A stretch of DNA of 64,000 bases, taken from assembly GCA_002720475.1 (NCBI GenBank), contig PBIL01000024.1:20538-84537 (forward strand), in the 5' to 3' direction. The notes below the pieces were generated by a model. That model had not been told where the DNA came from and ran no database searches. It saw only the letters and a list, made by a program, of their open reading frames with translations. A program made the translations under genes and the position numbers. Positions 29,419 through 38,120 of this stretch are shown here, in pieces; position 1 is the stretch's first letter; the number at the start of each line of letters is the position of its first letter. The DNA is from Roseovarius sp. (GTDB lineage: Bacteria > Pseudomonadota > Alphaproteobacteria > Rhodobacterales > Rhodobacteraceae).

Positions 29419-29709
29419 ATGACCGGACACCCCATCGCCCTGGCCGCCTGTTGTGCCTGTCTGGCCGCGCCCGCGGCCCTTGCCGGGCCCGAGCCCGATC
29501 ACGGCGGTTACACCACGGCCATCCATGGCGGCACCAGCCGGATAACACCCCCCGCCGACCATCCCGGCCAGTGGTGGACGCATCCCGCAGGCTGCCAGTA
29601 TTCGCGCGCGGGCCGACCGGGCGAGGTGGTGTGGTATCTCATCATCAACACGTCGCGGCCCGAATGTCCGTCCTATATCGCCACGCGCGGCGGGCGCGAC
29701 GTCTACTGA
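29419..29709 (+). CDS. Small exported hypothetical protein
   Basis: A 96-residue protein with a signal peptide (cleavage likely after ALA, about residue 22) and a mature part containing HPAGCQYSRAGRPGEVVWYLIIN and RPECPSYIATRG; the two cysteines may form a disulfide. GGAGAGAG lies before the ATG. Not recognised. It converges on trkH. Confidence 0.6.
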   Translation: MTGHPIALAACCACLAAPAALAGPEPDHGGYTTAIHGGTSRITPPADHPGQWWTHPAGCQYSRAGRPGEVVWYLIINTSRPECPSYIATRGGRDVY

Positions 29710-29715
29710 GCGCGC

Positions 29716-31164
29716 TCAGGGCCGCCAGAAGCGCGGCACCAGAAGCACGATCACGGCGATGATCTCGAGCCGTCCCATGAGCATGGCGAGGATCATCAGC
29801 GCCTTCGCCGCCTCGGGGAAAGCCTGGACCGAGCCGGTCGGCCCCACGCTCGGGCCGAAGGCCGGGCCGATGTTGAAAATCGCGGTCCATGCCCCGGTGA
29901 CCGATTCCATCAGCGTGAGCCCGGTCAGTTCGAGCGCCACCGAGAAGAGGCCAAGCGAGAGGATATACATGGTGAAGAGCAGCATCACCGATTGCAGCAC
30001 CTCGTCCTCCACCCGCCGCCCCTCGTGGCGCAGCACCAGCACCGAGGAGGGGTGGAAGATCCGCCGCGCCTGCTGGCCGAGCGCGCGCAGCATGATCTGG
30101 TAGCGGAAGATCTTGATCGAGCAGCCGGTGGAACTCGTGCAGCCGCCGATCGCGCCGACGATGATCAGGATGGCAAAGGAGAAATGGCCATAGGCCGTCA
30201 CGTCCCCGTCGCCGAAGCCGGTGCCGGAAAAGATCGACACGACGTTGAAGAGCCGCTCGCGCAGGCGCTCTTCCTCGAACCGGCCGAGGGCAAGGATGTC
30301 ATAGGCCGCGATCAGCGCGAAAGCGTAGAAGAGCCAGCGCACATAGGTGCGCACCTGCGTGTCGCGCCAGAGCGGTTTCGCGTCGCCGTAAACAAGCTGC
30401 ATCAGCCGCACGAAAGGAACCGAAGAGAGGATCATGAACAGGGTCGCGGCATATTGCGGCGCACCGGGAAACGCCCCGAAGGAGGCATCCATGGTCGAGA
30501 AGCCGCCGGTGGACACGGTGGTGAGCGCGTGAACGGTCGCGTCGAAGGCATCCATCCCGAGCGCGAGATAGCTCACCGTGCAGACCGCCGTCAGTCCCAG
30601 GTAGATGTTGAGCACCCCCTTGGAGATATCCACGGTGCGCGGCAGCGCCTTGCCCAGCGTGTCGAATCCCTCGGCACGAAAGAACTGCATGCCGCCCACG
30701 CGCATCTCGGGCAGGAAGACCAGCGCCACGATGACGATCCCGAGCCCGCCCAGCCATTGCAGGATGCCGCGCCACAGCAGAAGCCCCTTCGGCAGGTCGT
30801 CGAGCCCGGCGATGACGGTGGTGCCGGTCGTCGTCATGCCCGACATCGATTCGAAGATCGCATCGACAAGGCCGAGCCGGGTCTCGCCCAGCATGAAGGG
30901 CAGCGCCCCGAACAGCGGCAGCGCCACCCAGACGGCGGTGGTGAGCAGGAAAGCCTGCTGGATGCTGAGCCCCTGCCCCACCGAATTGCGGCAGGCAAGC
31001 GCCACCAGACCGCCGGTCAGACAGGTCACGATCAGGCTTTCGGCGAAGACCGGCCAGTGCTCGCGCCCCTCGGCGATGTCCACCAGCAGAGGCAAGGCCA
31101 TGGTCGCCCCCATGGCCATGACCATGAGCCCGACCAGATATCCCACGGGGCGCACATCGAACAT
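29716..31164 (-). CDS. trkH: Trk/Ktr potassium uptake protein TrkH
   Basis: A 482-residue K+ channel-like subunit. Four P-loop repeats are visible, including SGMTTTGTTVI, TTVSTGGFSTMD, FSGTGFGDGDV and NIGPAFGPSVG, each with the filter glycine. About ten membrane helices. It takes up potassium together with a cytoplasmic TrkA, which is not encoded here. Confidence 0.94.
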   Translation of the reverse strand: MFDVRPVGYLVGLMVMAMGATMALPLLVDIAEGREHWPVFAESLIVTCLTGGLVALACRNSVGQGLSIQQAFLLTTAVWVALPLFGALPFMLGETRLGLVDAIFESMSGMTTTGTTVIAGLDDLPKGLLLWRGILQWLGGLGIVIVALVFLPEMRVGGMQFFRAEGFDTLGKALPRTVDISKGVLNIYLGLTAVCTVSYLALGMDAFDATVHALTTVSTGGFSTMDASFGAFPGAPQYAATLFMILSSVPFVRLMQLVYGDAKPLWRDTQVRTYVRWLFYAFALIAAYDILALGRFEEERLRERLFNVVSIFSGTGFGDGDVTAYGHFSFAILIIVGAIGGCTSSTGCSIKIFRYQIMLRALGQQARRIFHPSSVLVLRHEGRRVEDEVLQSVMLLFTMYILSLGLFSVALELTGLTLMESVTGAWTAIFNIGPAFGPSVGPTGSVQAFPEAAKALMILAMLMGRLEIIAVIVLLVPRFWRP

Positions 31165-31220
31165 GAGGCGCAGCCTTGGCGCGGGGGTCTGCCCCTGTCA
31201 AGCGGCACGGCTGCGCGGTC

Positions 31221-31454
31221 TCAGGCCGGTTCTGTCAGCAGATCCTCGAACACGAAGGCCGGGATATCGGCGCGGCTGAGCCCCATCGCGGCAAGGTCGC
31301 GGTCGCTCAGCGCCTGAAGGCGCATGACGCTCTCGACGCGCCTGCGCGAGAGCATGAAGGCGTTCATGCCCGCCGCGCGTTCGGCAAGGAACGTGTCGAG
31401 ATCGCGCCGCCATCCGGCGGGCAGGAAACGGGGGTCTAGGCGATCTGCGGTCAT
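31221..31454 (-). CDS. DUF1127-type small protein
   Basis: A 77-residue protein whose C-terminal half (MRLQALSDRDLAAMGLSRADIPAFVFEDLL) matches the DUF1127 pattern of an L-x-x-L-x-D-x-x-L-x-x-x-G-hxRxxI helix pair. These small Arg-rich proteins are linked to RNA turnover and phosphate or carbon metabolism in other alphaproteobacteria. It follows the second DUF1127 gene by about 160 bp on the same strand. Confidence 0.75.
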   Translation of the reverse strand: MTADRLDPRFLPAGWRRDLDTFLAERAAGMNAFMLSRRRVESVMRLQALSDRDLAAMGLSRADIPAFVFEDLLTEPA

Positions 31455-31618
31455 CGGGTGCCCTTCTCGTCGGTTGCGAGACGTTCCTCCCCAAGGCGCA
31501 GTCTATCATATCGAACCTCCCGAATCGCGGGACCGCGACCGGGATCGGCAAGGTGTTGCCGCATTGCAGCACAGGCCCCGCCCGCTTGCCGGGCGCGGGC
31601 CGTGGGGATCTGCGCCGC

Positions 31619-31843
31619 TCAGGCGTAGAACATGTCCCTGAAGACGTGATAGGCGATCTCGTCGCGGCGGATACCGAGACGCGCGAGCTCGGCATCGGAT
31701 TTCGCCTCGAGCGCCTCGATCCGGGCGCGGCGGGACCGAAGCCGCGCGCTGCGCTCGACACCGCGGGCAAGCGCCTCGACAAACCGCGTCCAGAACCCCG
31801 GACGCAGGGTGGAGGAAATTTCGGTGGTGGTGGTGGTGGTCAT
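31619..31843 (-). CDS. DUF1127-type small protein
   Basis: A 74-residue protein: Thr-rich start, an Arg-rich middle (RSARLRSRRARIEALEAK) and the DUF1127 core SDAELARLGIRRDEIAYHVF. A paralogue of the downstream DUF1127 gene with only modest similarity. No CcsR-type small RNA could be recognised in the gap between them. Confidence 0.78.
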   Translation of the reverse strand: MTTTTTTEISSTLRPGFWTRFVEALARGVERSARLRSRRARIEALEAKSDAELARLGIRRDEIAYHVFRDMFYA

Positions 31844-31967
31844 CTGGAAACCTCACGGATGTGATGCGTTTCCTCCCTGAACTGAATCTAGGGCACGGGG
31901 GCCGGGATGACGAGCGCCAAAACCGAATGGCCGGGTTGCGCCGCGCGCATCCCGACCAGTCAAGCCC

Positions 31968-32531
31968 TTATTCCGTCTCGACTTTTGATGCGCGCACGGG
32001 AAGCGGCGGCGGGGCCGAGGGCGCGCGCGGACGCTTGGGCGCAGTGTCGAGCCCGGCCGTGTCGGCCGGTTTGGCCGGCGCGGCGGGCGTCACGGGCCGA
32101 TCCGCTTTCGGCTCGGGTGCCGCGGCGCGCGCGGGCGATGGTTGCGCCACAGGGGCGGGCCGCGACGACGCGGATTCGGCCTTCGGCACGGGCTTCCGGG
32201 CGGTCCTGGCTTGCGGCTTCGCCGCGGGGGCGGGCTTGGCCACCGGTTCGGGTTTCGTCGCCGAGGGCTCTTCCTTGATCACGGGCAGCGACGGTTTGGC
32301 CGGGGTCGCGGATTTTGCCGCAGGCTCGGCAGCGGCGCGTGCGGCACGCGGCCTTGCCGGGGACGCGGTGCGCGCGGGGGCCTCTGCGGTCCTGAAAAGC
32401 GGTCCGAAGGGCGTGGCGCGCAGACCCGCCTCGGTCATGATCCGGGCGATTCGCAACTGGGTTTCGACCATGTAGCCGGTCAGCCGGATGCTGGCGGCAG
32501 ACAGCTTGAGCGGCAGATCGGGTGCAAGCAT
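31968..32531 (-). CDS. Ala/Pro/Lys-rich protein with phasin-like N-terminus
   Basis: A 187-residue protein. The first 50 residues form an amphipathic helical region (SAASIRLTGYMVETQLRIAR) reminiscent of phasin-like proteins. The remaining 130 residues are low-complexity Ala/Pro/Lys/Arg sequence resembling histone-H1-like or PHA-linked tails. Function not assigned. The low complexity makes similarity searches unreliable; the N-terminal part is the informative piece. Confidence 0.55.
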   Translation of the reverse strand: MLAPDLPLKLSAASIRLTGYMVETQLRIARIMTEAGLRATPFGPLFRTAEAPARTASPARPRAARAAAEPAAKSATPAKPSLPVIKEEPSATKPEPVAKPAPAAKPQARTARKPVPKAESASSRPAPVAQPSPARAAAPEPKADRPVTPAAPAKPADTAGLDTAPKRPRAPSAPPPLPVRASKVETE

Positions 32532-32708
32532 GAGTTCTGATCCTCTTCGTCAGGTGACGGCCATGATGGCACGAACAGGTGACAGGCGTGTTGCGCCCGT
32601 CTCTTGCTGCAATGCAGCAAAAACCATGCGAGGTCAAATCACATCATGCACATGGAGCAATGCCCCGCCGACGCCGCGCATCGTTCAGCCCGAAGATCGG
32701 GCAGAAGC

Positions 32709-33809
32709 TCAGCCGCCATGCACCAGGGTCTGGAAGAGACGCGGCTCGAGGCTGGTGGCGGCGAAGGTCTCGCCCTCGGTCAGCACGCTCACCGCGTCAT
32801 GGCTGTGCAGGCTTTCCTGATGGCTGGCCACCACACGAAAATCGCCGATGCGCGGATCGGCCAGCAACTGCTCGCAGAAGAGCCGCGCGGCATCCTCGAC
32901 AAAGATCGGGTGGGCGGCGTTCAACTCGGCAAAGGCCTGCTCGTCCTCTCGCTTGACCATGACCTGCGTCTCGGTCGGCACGGCGCGGCGGGCAAGCTCG
33001 ATCAGATCCTCGAACCACAGGCAGTCCCCGGCCACCAGCTCGACCGAGAGACGCGCCACCGAGCGCTGCGAATGCGGCGTGGCCAGCTGACCGCGCGTGG
33101 CGCGCGCGTGCTCGCTCAGCTCCAGCGAACAGGGACAGGTCGAGGAATAGACGTAATCGAGATGCATGAACTTGCGCCGCACCCCGTCCTTTTCCACCAG
33201 TTCGAGCGCGATGTCGTAATACTGATACCCTTCCAGACCCGAGCGCAGCGAGCGCAGCCGCGCCGGATAGGACAGCCGCATCTGCAACCGCGCATCGAGC
33301 GTGTCGAGATCGCTCAGGTAATCGGCGAGCGCCGCCTCCATCACCTCGAAGCTGAAGGTCTTCTCGGCGTGCTTGTAGAAGCTGCGCATGATGCGCGACA
33401 TGTTGATGCCCTTCTTGCCCGCCTCGAGGCTCACCGTTCCGGTGACGGAGGTTTCAAGCGTGAGATCGCCATTGTCGCGCGTGTGGTAGCGGATGGGCAG
33501 GCGGAAATTGGATATGCCCACATGCTGCAGGTGCTGCTTCGTGCCGCGGATGAGCGAGGCCGGCCCGTTCTGAAGGTCTGGCAGGGTGGCGCGATAGGCG
33601 TCGGTCGCGGCGAAATCTTCCGGATAATCGCGCGCAAGCGCGGGATAGTTGGTCACCGCTGCACCGGGCAACAGCCGCGCGATGGCCGGATCGAGATCGG
33701 CCACCTCCTCGGGGGTGGCCGTGGACGCCCAGGCCCGGAGCCGCGCCAGAGCTTCCTTCGCCTCGTCCCGGTCGGGGACGGGCCGCATGTCAGACGGATG
33801 CACGTTCAT
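32709..33809 (-). CDS. folE2: GTP cyclohydrolase I type IB (FolE2)
   Basis: A 366-residue GCYH-IB, which makes 7,8-dihydroneopterin triphosphate from GTP for folate and queuosine-type pathways and does not strictly need zinc. The metal-binding cysteine lies in SSTCPCSLELS, with the conserved ELVEKDGVRRKFMHLDYVYS before it and SHQESLHSHDAVS at the end. I took the ATG at 33809; an extension to 33872 is open but unlike the family. No folE is in view. Confidence 0.93.
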   Translation of the reverse strand: MNVHPSDMRPVPDRDEAKEALARLRAWASTATPEEVADLDPAIARLLPGAAVTNYPALARDYPEDFAATDAYRATLPDLQNGPASLIRGTKQHLQHVGISNFRLPIRYHTRDNGDLTLETSVTGTVSLEAGKKGINMSRIMRSFYKHAEKTFSFEVMEAALADYLSDLDTLDARLQMRLSYPARLRSLRSGLEGYQYYDIALELVEKDGVRRKFMHLDYVYSSTCPCSLELSEHARATRGQLATPHSQRSVARLSVELVAGDCLWFEDLIELARRAVPTETQVMVKREDEQAFAELNAAHPIFVEDAARLFCEQLLADPRIGDFRVVASHQESLHSHDAVSVLTEGETFAATSLEPRLFQTLVHGG

Positions 33810-33871
33810 ACGGAAAATTCCCTGTCCGCTCGTCACGAGGGAAACATAGGCCGTTTCCATCGTGTTTGCCA

Positions 33872-33893
33872 TTCACGTAAGACCATACGTCAA
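33872..33893. promoter_or_regulatory. Near-palindrome upstream of folE2
   Basis: TTCACGTAAG-AC-CATACGTCAA: ACGTA and TACGT form an inverted repeat with flanking TT/AA, 63-84 bp upstream of the folE2 ATG and inside the short gap to metZ. A possible operator (Zur-type control of folE2 is known in other bacteria), but the sequence does not match a Zur box that I know. Confidence 0.3.
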
Positions 33894-33929
33894 AACCGAC
33901 AGGCCGGATCATTTCCGACGCGCCTTTCG

Positions 33930-35102
33930 CTAGCCCGCCGCCGCCCGAAGCGCGCCGCGCAGGTCGTCGATCAGATCCTCGGGGTCCTCGAGCCCGACGC
34001 TGAGCCGCACCAGCCCCGGCGTGATGCCGAGCGCCGCCTTCCGTTCGACGGCCAGGCGCTGATGGGTGGTGGTGGCCGGATGCGTCACGATGGATTTCGC
34101 ATCGCCCAGGTTGTTGGAGATGAGCACGATCTCCAGCGCGTTGAGAAAGCGGAAGGCCGCCGCCTGCCCGCCCTCGATCTCGAGCGCGAGCACCGTGCCC
34201 CCCTGCCCCATCTGCCGCAGCGCGAGCGCGTGCTGCGGATGCTCGGCAAGCCCCGGATAGATCACCCGCACCCGCGCATCGTCCTGCAATGCCTCGGCAA
34301 TCCTCTGCGCGCTGGCCGATTGCGCGCGCACGCGCAGGTCGATCGTCTCCAGCCCCTTGAGCATCACCCAGGCGTTGAAGGGCGAGAGCGCGCCGCCAGT
34401 ATGTTTCATGTAGGGCTCGAGCACCTTGCGGATATAGTCCCGGCTGCCCAGCACCACCCCGCCCAGGCACCGTCCCTGCCCGTCGATATGCTTGGTGGCC
34501 GAATAGACCACCACATCGGCCCCCTGCGCGATGGCGCCCGAATAGACCGGCGTGGCAAACACATTGTCCACCACCACCACGGCCCCCGCCGCATGGGCAA
34601 GCTCCGCCACCGCGGCGATATCGACCAGTTCCAGCGTCGGGTTGGCGACGGACTCGAAGAACAGCGCGCGGGTATCGGGCCGGATCGCGGCGCGCCATTG
34701 CTCAAGGTCGGTGCCATCCACGAATGTCACCTCGACGCCGAAGCGCGTCAGCACCTCCTCGAGCACGTAGAGGCACGAGCCGAAAAGCGCCCGCGCCGCC
34801 ACCACATGATCGCCCGCCCGCAGCAGCGAGGTCAGCGCCCCCGACACCGCCGCCATGCCCGAGGCGGTGGCGAACGCATCCTCCGCCCCCTCCAGCGCGG
34901 CGATGCGCTCTTCGAACATGGCCACCGTGGGATTGCCGTAACGGGCATAGATGAACTCGTCCGGCCCCGCCGAGAGGAACCGCGCCTCCGCCGCCTCGGC
35001 GGTCTCGTAAACAAAGCCCTGGGTCAGAAAGAGCGCCTCGCTCACCTCGCCCCACTGGCTGCGCCGCGTGCCGCCATGAACCAGTTTCGTGCGTGTCTTC
35101 AT
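33930..35102 (-). CDS. metZ: O-succinylhomoserine sulfhydrylase
   Basis: A 390-residue PLP enzyme of the Cys/Met-metabolism family that makes homocysteine from O-succinylhomoserine and sulfide. Diagnostic stretches: YARYGNPTVAMFEERIAALEG, SGMAAVSGAL, VVVVDNVFATPVYS and the PLP lysine in VYSATKHIDGQGR (about residue 209). The C-terminus has THQRLAVERKAALGI. Start at 35102; the 5' leader holds a promoter, a SAM-II-type riboswitch and a terminator hairpin. Confidence 0.95.
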   Translation of the reverse strand: MKTRTKLVHGGTRRSQWGEVSEALFLTQGFVYETAEAAEARFLSAGPDEFIYARYGNPTVAMFEERIAALEGAEDAFATASGMAAVSGALTSLLRAGDHVVAARALFGSCLYVLEEVLTRFGVEVTFVDGTDLEQWRAAIRPDTRALFFESVANPTLELVDIAAVAELAHAAGAVVVVDNVFATPVYSGAIAQGADVVVYSATKHIDGQGRCLGGVVLGSRDYIRKVLEPYMKHTGGALSPFNAWVMLKGLETIDLRVRAQSASAQRIAEALQDDARVRVIYPGLAEHPQHALALRQMGQGGTVLALEIEGGQAAAFRFLNALEIVLISNNLGDAKSIVTHPATTTHQRLAVERKAALGITPGLVRLSVGLEDPEDLIDDLRGALRAAAG

Positions 35103-35131
35103 GTCCGTCCTCCGGGCGCGCGGCCCAAGTG

Positions 35132-35168
35132 AAAAAGCCCCCGCCGCGGTCAAGCGAAAGGGGGCTTT
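35132..35168 (-). terminator. Intrinsic terminator in the metZ leader
   Basis: On the minus strand AAAGCCCCC pairs with GGGGGCTTT across a 17-nt loop and runs into TTTTT. It lies between the SAM-II-type aptamer and the metZ start. It is a textbook Rho-independent terminator, so the riboswitch may act on transcription. It could also end transcription toward metZ in the ligand-bound state only. Confidence 0.75.
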
Positions 35169-35175
35169 CTCCTGA

Positions 35176-35229
35176 CCTCTTTAGCGGAATTGTTTAACGT
35201 GGCCCGCAATCCGGTAACAAATCGCCACA
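35176..35229 (-). promoter_or_regulatory. SAM-II-type riboswitch upstream of metZ
   Basis: Read on the minus strand, the leader shows a 6-bp P1 (TGTGGC, 35229-35224, with GCCACG, 35203-35198), a loop starting GATTTG and holding ACCGGATTGCGG, then GTTAAACAATT and the conserved 3' element CCGCTAAAGAGG (35187-35176). This order, and the GATTT...ATTGC and GCTAAA blocks, match the SAM-II H-type pseudoknot; GCGG in the loop can pair with CCGC at the 3' end to give P2. SAM-II elements are known in front of alphaproteobacterial methionine genes, so location and motif agree. Recognised by eye, not by a covariance model. Confidence 0.85.
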
Positions 35230-35235
35230 TGTGGC

Positions 35236-35264
35236 GCTTTAGCCGCAGCTTGCGGCCGCGTCAA
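35236..35264 (-). promoter_or_regulatory. Promoter of the metZ leader
   Basis: On the minus strand TTGACG (-35, 35264-35259) and TAAAGC (-10, 35241-35236) are separated by 17 bp. The predicted transcription start falls at about 35229, the first base of riboswitch stem P1, which supports both calls. Confidence 0.6.
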
Positions 35265-35352
35265 CTCTGTCACGGTAGTTTAACCAAAGCGTCGCGGTGC
35301 CGACATATGGCGCGCCTATCCCCTCGCCACAAGATGTTGTGGGGTCGGGACC

Positions 35353-36246
35353 ATGCCGCTCATACACCTGAATGCCGGGGACGATCTGCCCGAAGCGATG
35401 CCCGATCCCGGGCCCGGCCCCGTGATCGTCATGGTGCACGGGTTCAAATATACCCCCGGCCATGCCAAGGAATGCCCGCACCGCCACATCTTCTCGCTCT
35501 CGCCCGAGCGCGAATGTTTCAAGGTGGTGTCCTGGCCGCGCGGTCTTGGCTTCGACGGCATGCGCCCCGATGAGGGGCTCGCCGTGGGCTTCGGCTGGCA
35601 CGCGCGCGGCTCGCTCTGGCGCGCCTACCGCGAGGCGGCGCGCGCGGGCGCGGCGCTGGCCGCCACGATCCGCGCCCTGCGCACCCGCCTGCCCGATCGT
35701 CCGGTGCATGCCATCGCCCATTCCTTCGGCGCGCGGGTCGTGCTCTCGGCGCTCGGCCATCTCGAGCCGGGCGCGCTCGGGCGCGTGATCCTGCTTGCCG
35801 GGGCCGAGTTCGGCCGCCACGCCGCCGAGGCGCTTGCCACGCCCGCAGGCCGCGCCGCCGAGATCATCAATGTCACCACGCGCGAGAACGACCTTTACGA
35901 TTTCCTGCTGGAATGCCTGATCGCGCCGCCGGCGCGGGGCGACCGCAGCCTCGGCCTTGCCCTGCCGAGCGGGGCCAATGTCCTCACGCTGCAACTCGAC
36001 GATCCCGACACGCTCGCGGTGCTGCGCGGCGCGGGCTTCGGCATCGCCCCGCCCGCTGCGCGCATCTGCCACTGGTCGCCCTACACGCGGCCCGGGGCGC
36101 TGCCCTTCTACGGGGCGCTTCTGCGGGCACCCGAACGCTTGTCGCTCGCGCAGCTGCGCGCCGCCCTGCCCGAACGCGCCGCCCCGCGCTGGTCCCGGAT
36201 CCTGGCCGAAATCCCCTTGCCAATGGGCCGCAAAGCGTCATTCTGA
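35353..36246 (+). CDS. Alpha/beta hydrolase
   Basis: A 297-residue alpha/beta hydrolase. VIVMVHGFKYTPG gives the oxyanion-hole HG region, and the nucleophile elbow is AHSFGAR (G-x-S-x-G variant with Ala at the first position; Ser about 123). A final His is likely near RICHWSPY. Substrate unknown; it resembles the DUF900-like hydrolases found in Rhodobacteraceae. It is divergent from metZ. Confidence 0.75.
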   Translation: MPLIHLNAGDDLPEAMPDPGPGPVIVMVHGFKYTPGHAKECPHRHIFSLSPERECFKVVSWPRGLGFDGMRPDEGLAVGFGWHARGSLWRAYREAARAGAALAATIRALRTRLPDRPVHAIAHSFGARVVLSALGHLEPGALGRVILLAGAEFGRHAAEALATPAGRAAEIINVTTRENDLYDFLLECLIAPPARGDRSLGLALPSGANVLTLQLDDPDTLAVLRGAGFGIAPPAARICHWSPYTRPGALPFYGALLRAPERLSLAQLRAALPERAAPRWSRILAEIPLPMGRKASF

Positions 36247-36273
36247 CCCGGTTGCCCCGGACAGGAAGACGCC

Positions 36274-36936
36274 ATGCAGGATCCGATCGACCTCTATTAC
36301 TGGCCCACGCCCAACGGCTGGAAGGCGTCCATCGCACTCGAGGAAATGGGCCTGCCCTATCGCTGCCATCTCATCGACATCGGCGCGGGCGATCAGCATG
36401 CGCCGTCGTTCCTCGCCATCTCGCCCAACAACCGGATCCCGGCGATCACCGATCCCGCCGGGCCGGACGGCGCGCCGATCCACATCTTCGAGTCGGGCGC
36501 GATCCTGCTCTATCTCGCGCGCAAGACCGGGCGGTTTCTGGGCGAGACCGAGCGCGAACGGATCGCGGTGGAACAATGGCTCATGTGGCAGATGGGCGGC
36601 GTCGGGCCGATGGCCGGTCAGGCGCATCATTTCCTGAAGTTCGCGAAGGAAGACATCCCCTATGCCAAGGACCGCTATCGCGGCGAGGTGGCGCGGCTCT
36701 ATCGCGTGCTCGACCGGCAGCTGGCGGCCAATCGCTACGTGGCGGGGGATTTCTATTCCATCGCGGACATGGCGCTCTGGGGGTGGTGCTCGCTCTGGGA
36801 GGGGCAGCAGCAGACGCTGGAGGACAAGCCGCATTTCGCCCGCTGGCTGGACGAGGTGGGGGCCAGGGACGCGGTGCAGCGCGGCCGTGCCCTGCACGCC
36901 GAGCGCCGCCGAGACCCGACCGCCAAATCCGCCTGA
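36274..36936 (+). CDS. Glutathione S-transferase family protein
   Basis: A 220-residue GST of the YfcG/Ure2-like type. The N-terminal thioredoxin fold has YYWPTPNGWKASIALEEMGLPY, NNRIPAITD and ESGAILLYLARKTGRFL. The C-terminal helical domain has VEQWLMWQMGGVGPMAGQAHHF, which is characteristic of nucleophile-variant YfcG-like enzymes acting as glutathionyl or disulfide reductases. Substrate unknown. It lies 27 bp after the hydrolase gene. Confidence 0.88.
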   Translation: MQDPIDLYYWPTPNGWKASIALEEMGLPYRCHLIDIGAGDQHAPSFLAISPNNRIPAITDPAGPDGAPIHIFESGAILLYLARKTGRFLGETERERIAVEQWLMWQMGGVGPMAGQAHHFLKFAKEDIPYAKDRYRGEVARLYRVLDRQLAANRYVAGDFYSIADMALWGWCSLWEGQQQTLEDKPHFARWLDEVGARDAVQRGRALHAERRRDPTAKSA

Positions 36937-37010
36937 GGCACCTGCGGCCCTTGCGCGCCGGACCGGATCGCTCTACGCTTGAGACAACTTGCAATGGAGG
37001 GCGTGACGTC

Positions 37011-38120
37011 ATGGCGCCCAAGCGTCCGATTGGTGCGGGCGCTATCCCGACACCGGTAGAGAGCCCCGCGCCGAGCCTCCCGGATCGTCCGCCGCTTTAC
37101 GCGGCGCTCGATCTCGGAACGAACAGTTGCCGCATGTTGATTGCCCGCCCCGAGGGCGCGCAGTTCCATGTGGTGGACAGTTTCTCGAAATCCGTTCAGC
37201 TTGGGGCCGGGCTGGAAAGATCCGGGCGTCTGTCGCGCGCGGCGATCTACCGCACCATCCAGGCCCTGCGCGTGTGTCACCAGAAATTGCGCCGCCACCG
37301 CGTTGCCCGGATGCGGCTCGTGGCGACCGAAGCCTGCCGCCGCGCCACGAACGGGCGCGAGTTCATGGCCAGGATCGAGCGCGAGACCGGGCTTCGGCTC
37401 GACATCATCCCGCCCGAGGAAGAGGCGCGCCTTGCCGTGGTGTCCTGCGCGCCGCTGGTGAGCCCCGGCACCGAACAGTTGCTGGTCGTGGATATCGGCG
37501 GCGGCTCGACCGAGCTTGTCTGGATCGACCTGCGCGACGTGCCGCCGCCCGATCGCGCGCGCGCGATCATGCGGATGCATCTGGGCTTTCACCATGCCAC
37601 GACAGGCCCGGCGGCGCGGGTGGTGGACTGGATCAGCGTGCCGCTCGGCGTGGCCACGCTGCGCGAGCAGTTCCGCGACGTGGAGGACGATGCCGCCCGC
37701 TTTGCCCTGATGAGCTGGTTCTTCGAGGAAAACCTGGCCGAGTTCGCCCCCTACAAGGACGAACCGTCGCGCGAGGGGTTCCAGATCGTCGGCACCTCGG
37801 GCACCGTCACCACCGTCGCGGCAAGCCATCTCGGACTCAAGCGATACGACCGCAACAAGGTGGATGGCCTGACCATGACCAGCGACGAGATCGACCGCGT
37901 GATCCGCGACTATCTTGCGCTCGGCCCGGCGGGGCGACGGCGCGATCCGCGCATCGGGCAGGACCGACAGACGCTGATCATGTCCGGCGCCGCGATCCTT
38001 CAGGCGCTTTTGCGCTGCTGGCCCACCGACCGGCTCTCGGTCGCCGATCGCGGGCTGCGCGAGGGGATGCTCTATGCGCAGATGGCCGCCGACGGGGTGC
38101 TTGAAGAGGGAGAGGCGTGA
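37011..38120 (+). CDS. ppx: Exopolyphosphatase / Ppx-GppA phosphatase
   Basis: A 369-residue protein of the ASKHA fold. [14 protein letters not shown] is the first phosphate-binding loop, [15 protein letters not shown] the second, and [17 protein letters not shown] follows. It lacks the C-terminal domains of long Ppx proteins, as is usual in alphaproteobacteria. It may hydrolyse polyphosphate or pppGpp; the sequence does not separate these. The stop overlaps the rlmE start (TGATG). Confidence 0.9.
   Translation: MAPKRPIGAGAIPTPVESPAPSLPDRPPLYAALDLGTNSCRMLIARPEGAQFHVVDSFSKSVQLGAGLERSGRLSRAAIYRTIQALRVCHQKLRRHRVARMRLVATEACRRATNGREFMARIERETGLRLDIIPPEEEARLAVVSCAPLVSPGTEQLLVVDIGGGSTELVWIDLRDVPPPDRARAIMRMHLGFHHATTGPAARVVDWISVPLGVATLREQFRDVEDDAARFALMSWFFEENLAEFAPYKDEPSREGFQIVGTSGTVTTVAASHLGLKRYDRNKVDGLTMTSDEIDRVIRDYLALGPAGRRRDPRIGQDRQTLIMSGAAILQALLRCWPTDRLSVADRGLREGMLYAQMAADGVLEEGEA

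Noticed and set aside
32604-35132. An 842-codon open frame antisense to folE2 and metZ
   Set aside because: It spans two real genes and their control region on the opposite strand; composition typical of antisense GC-skewed frames.
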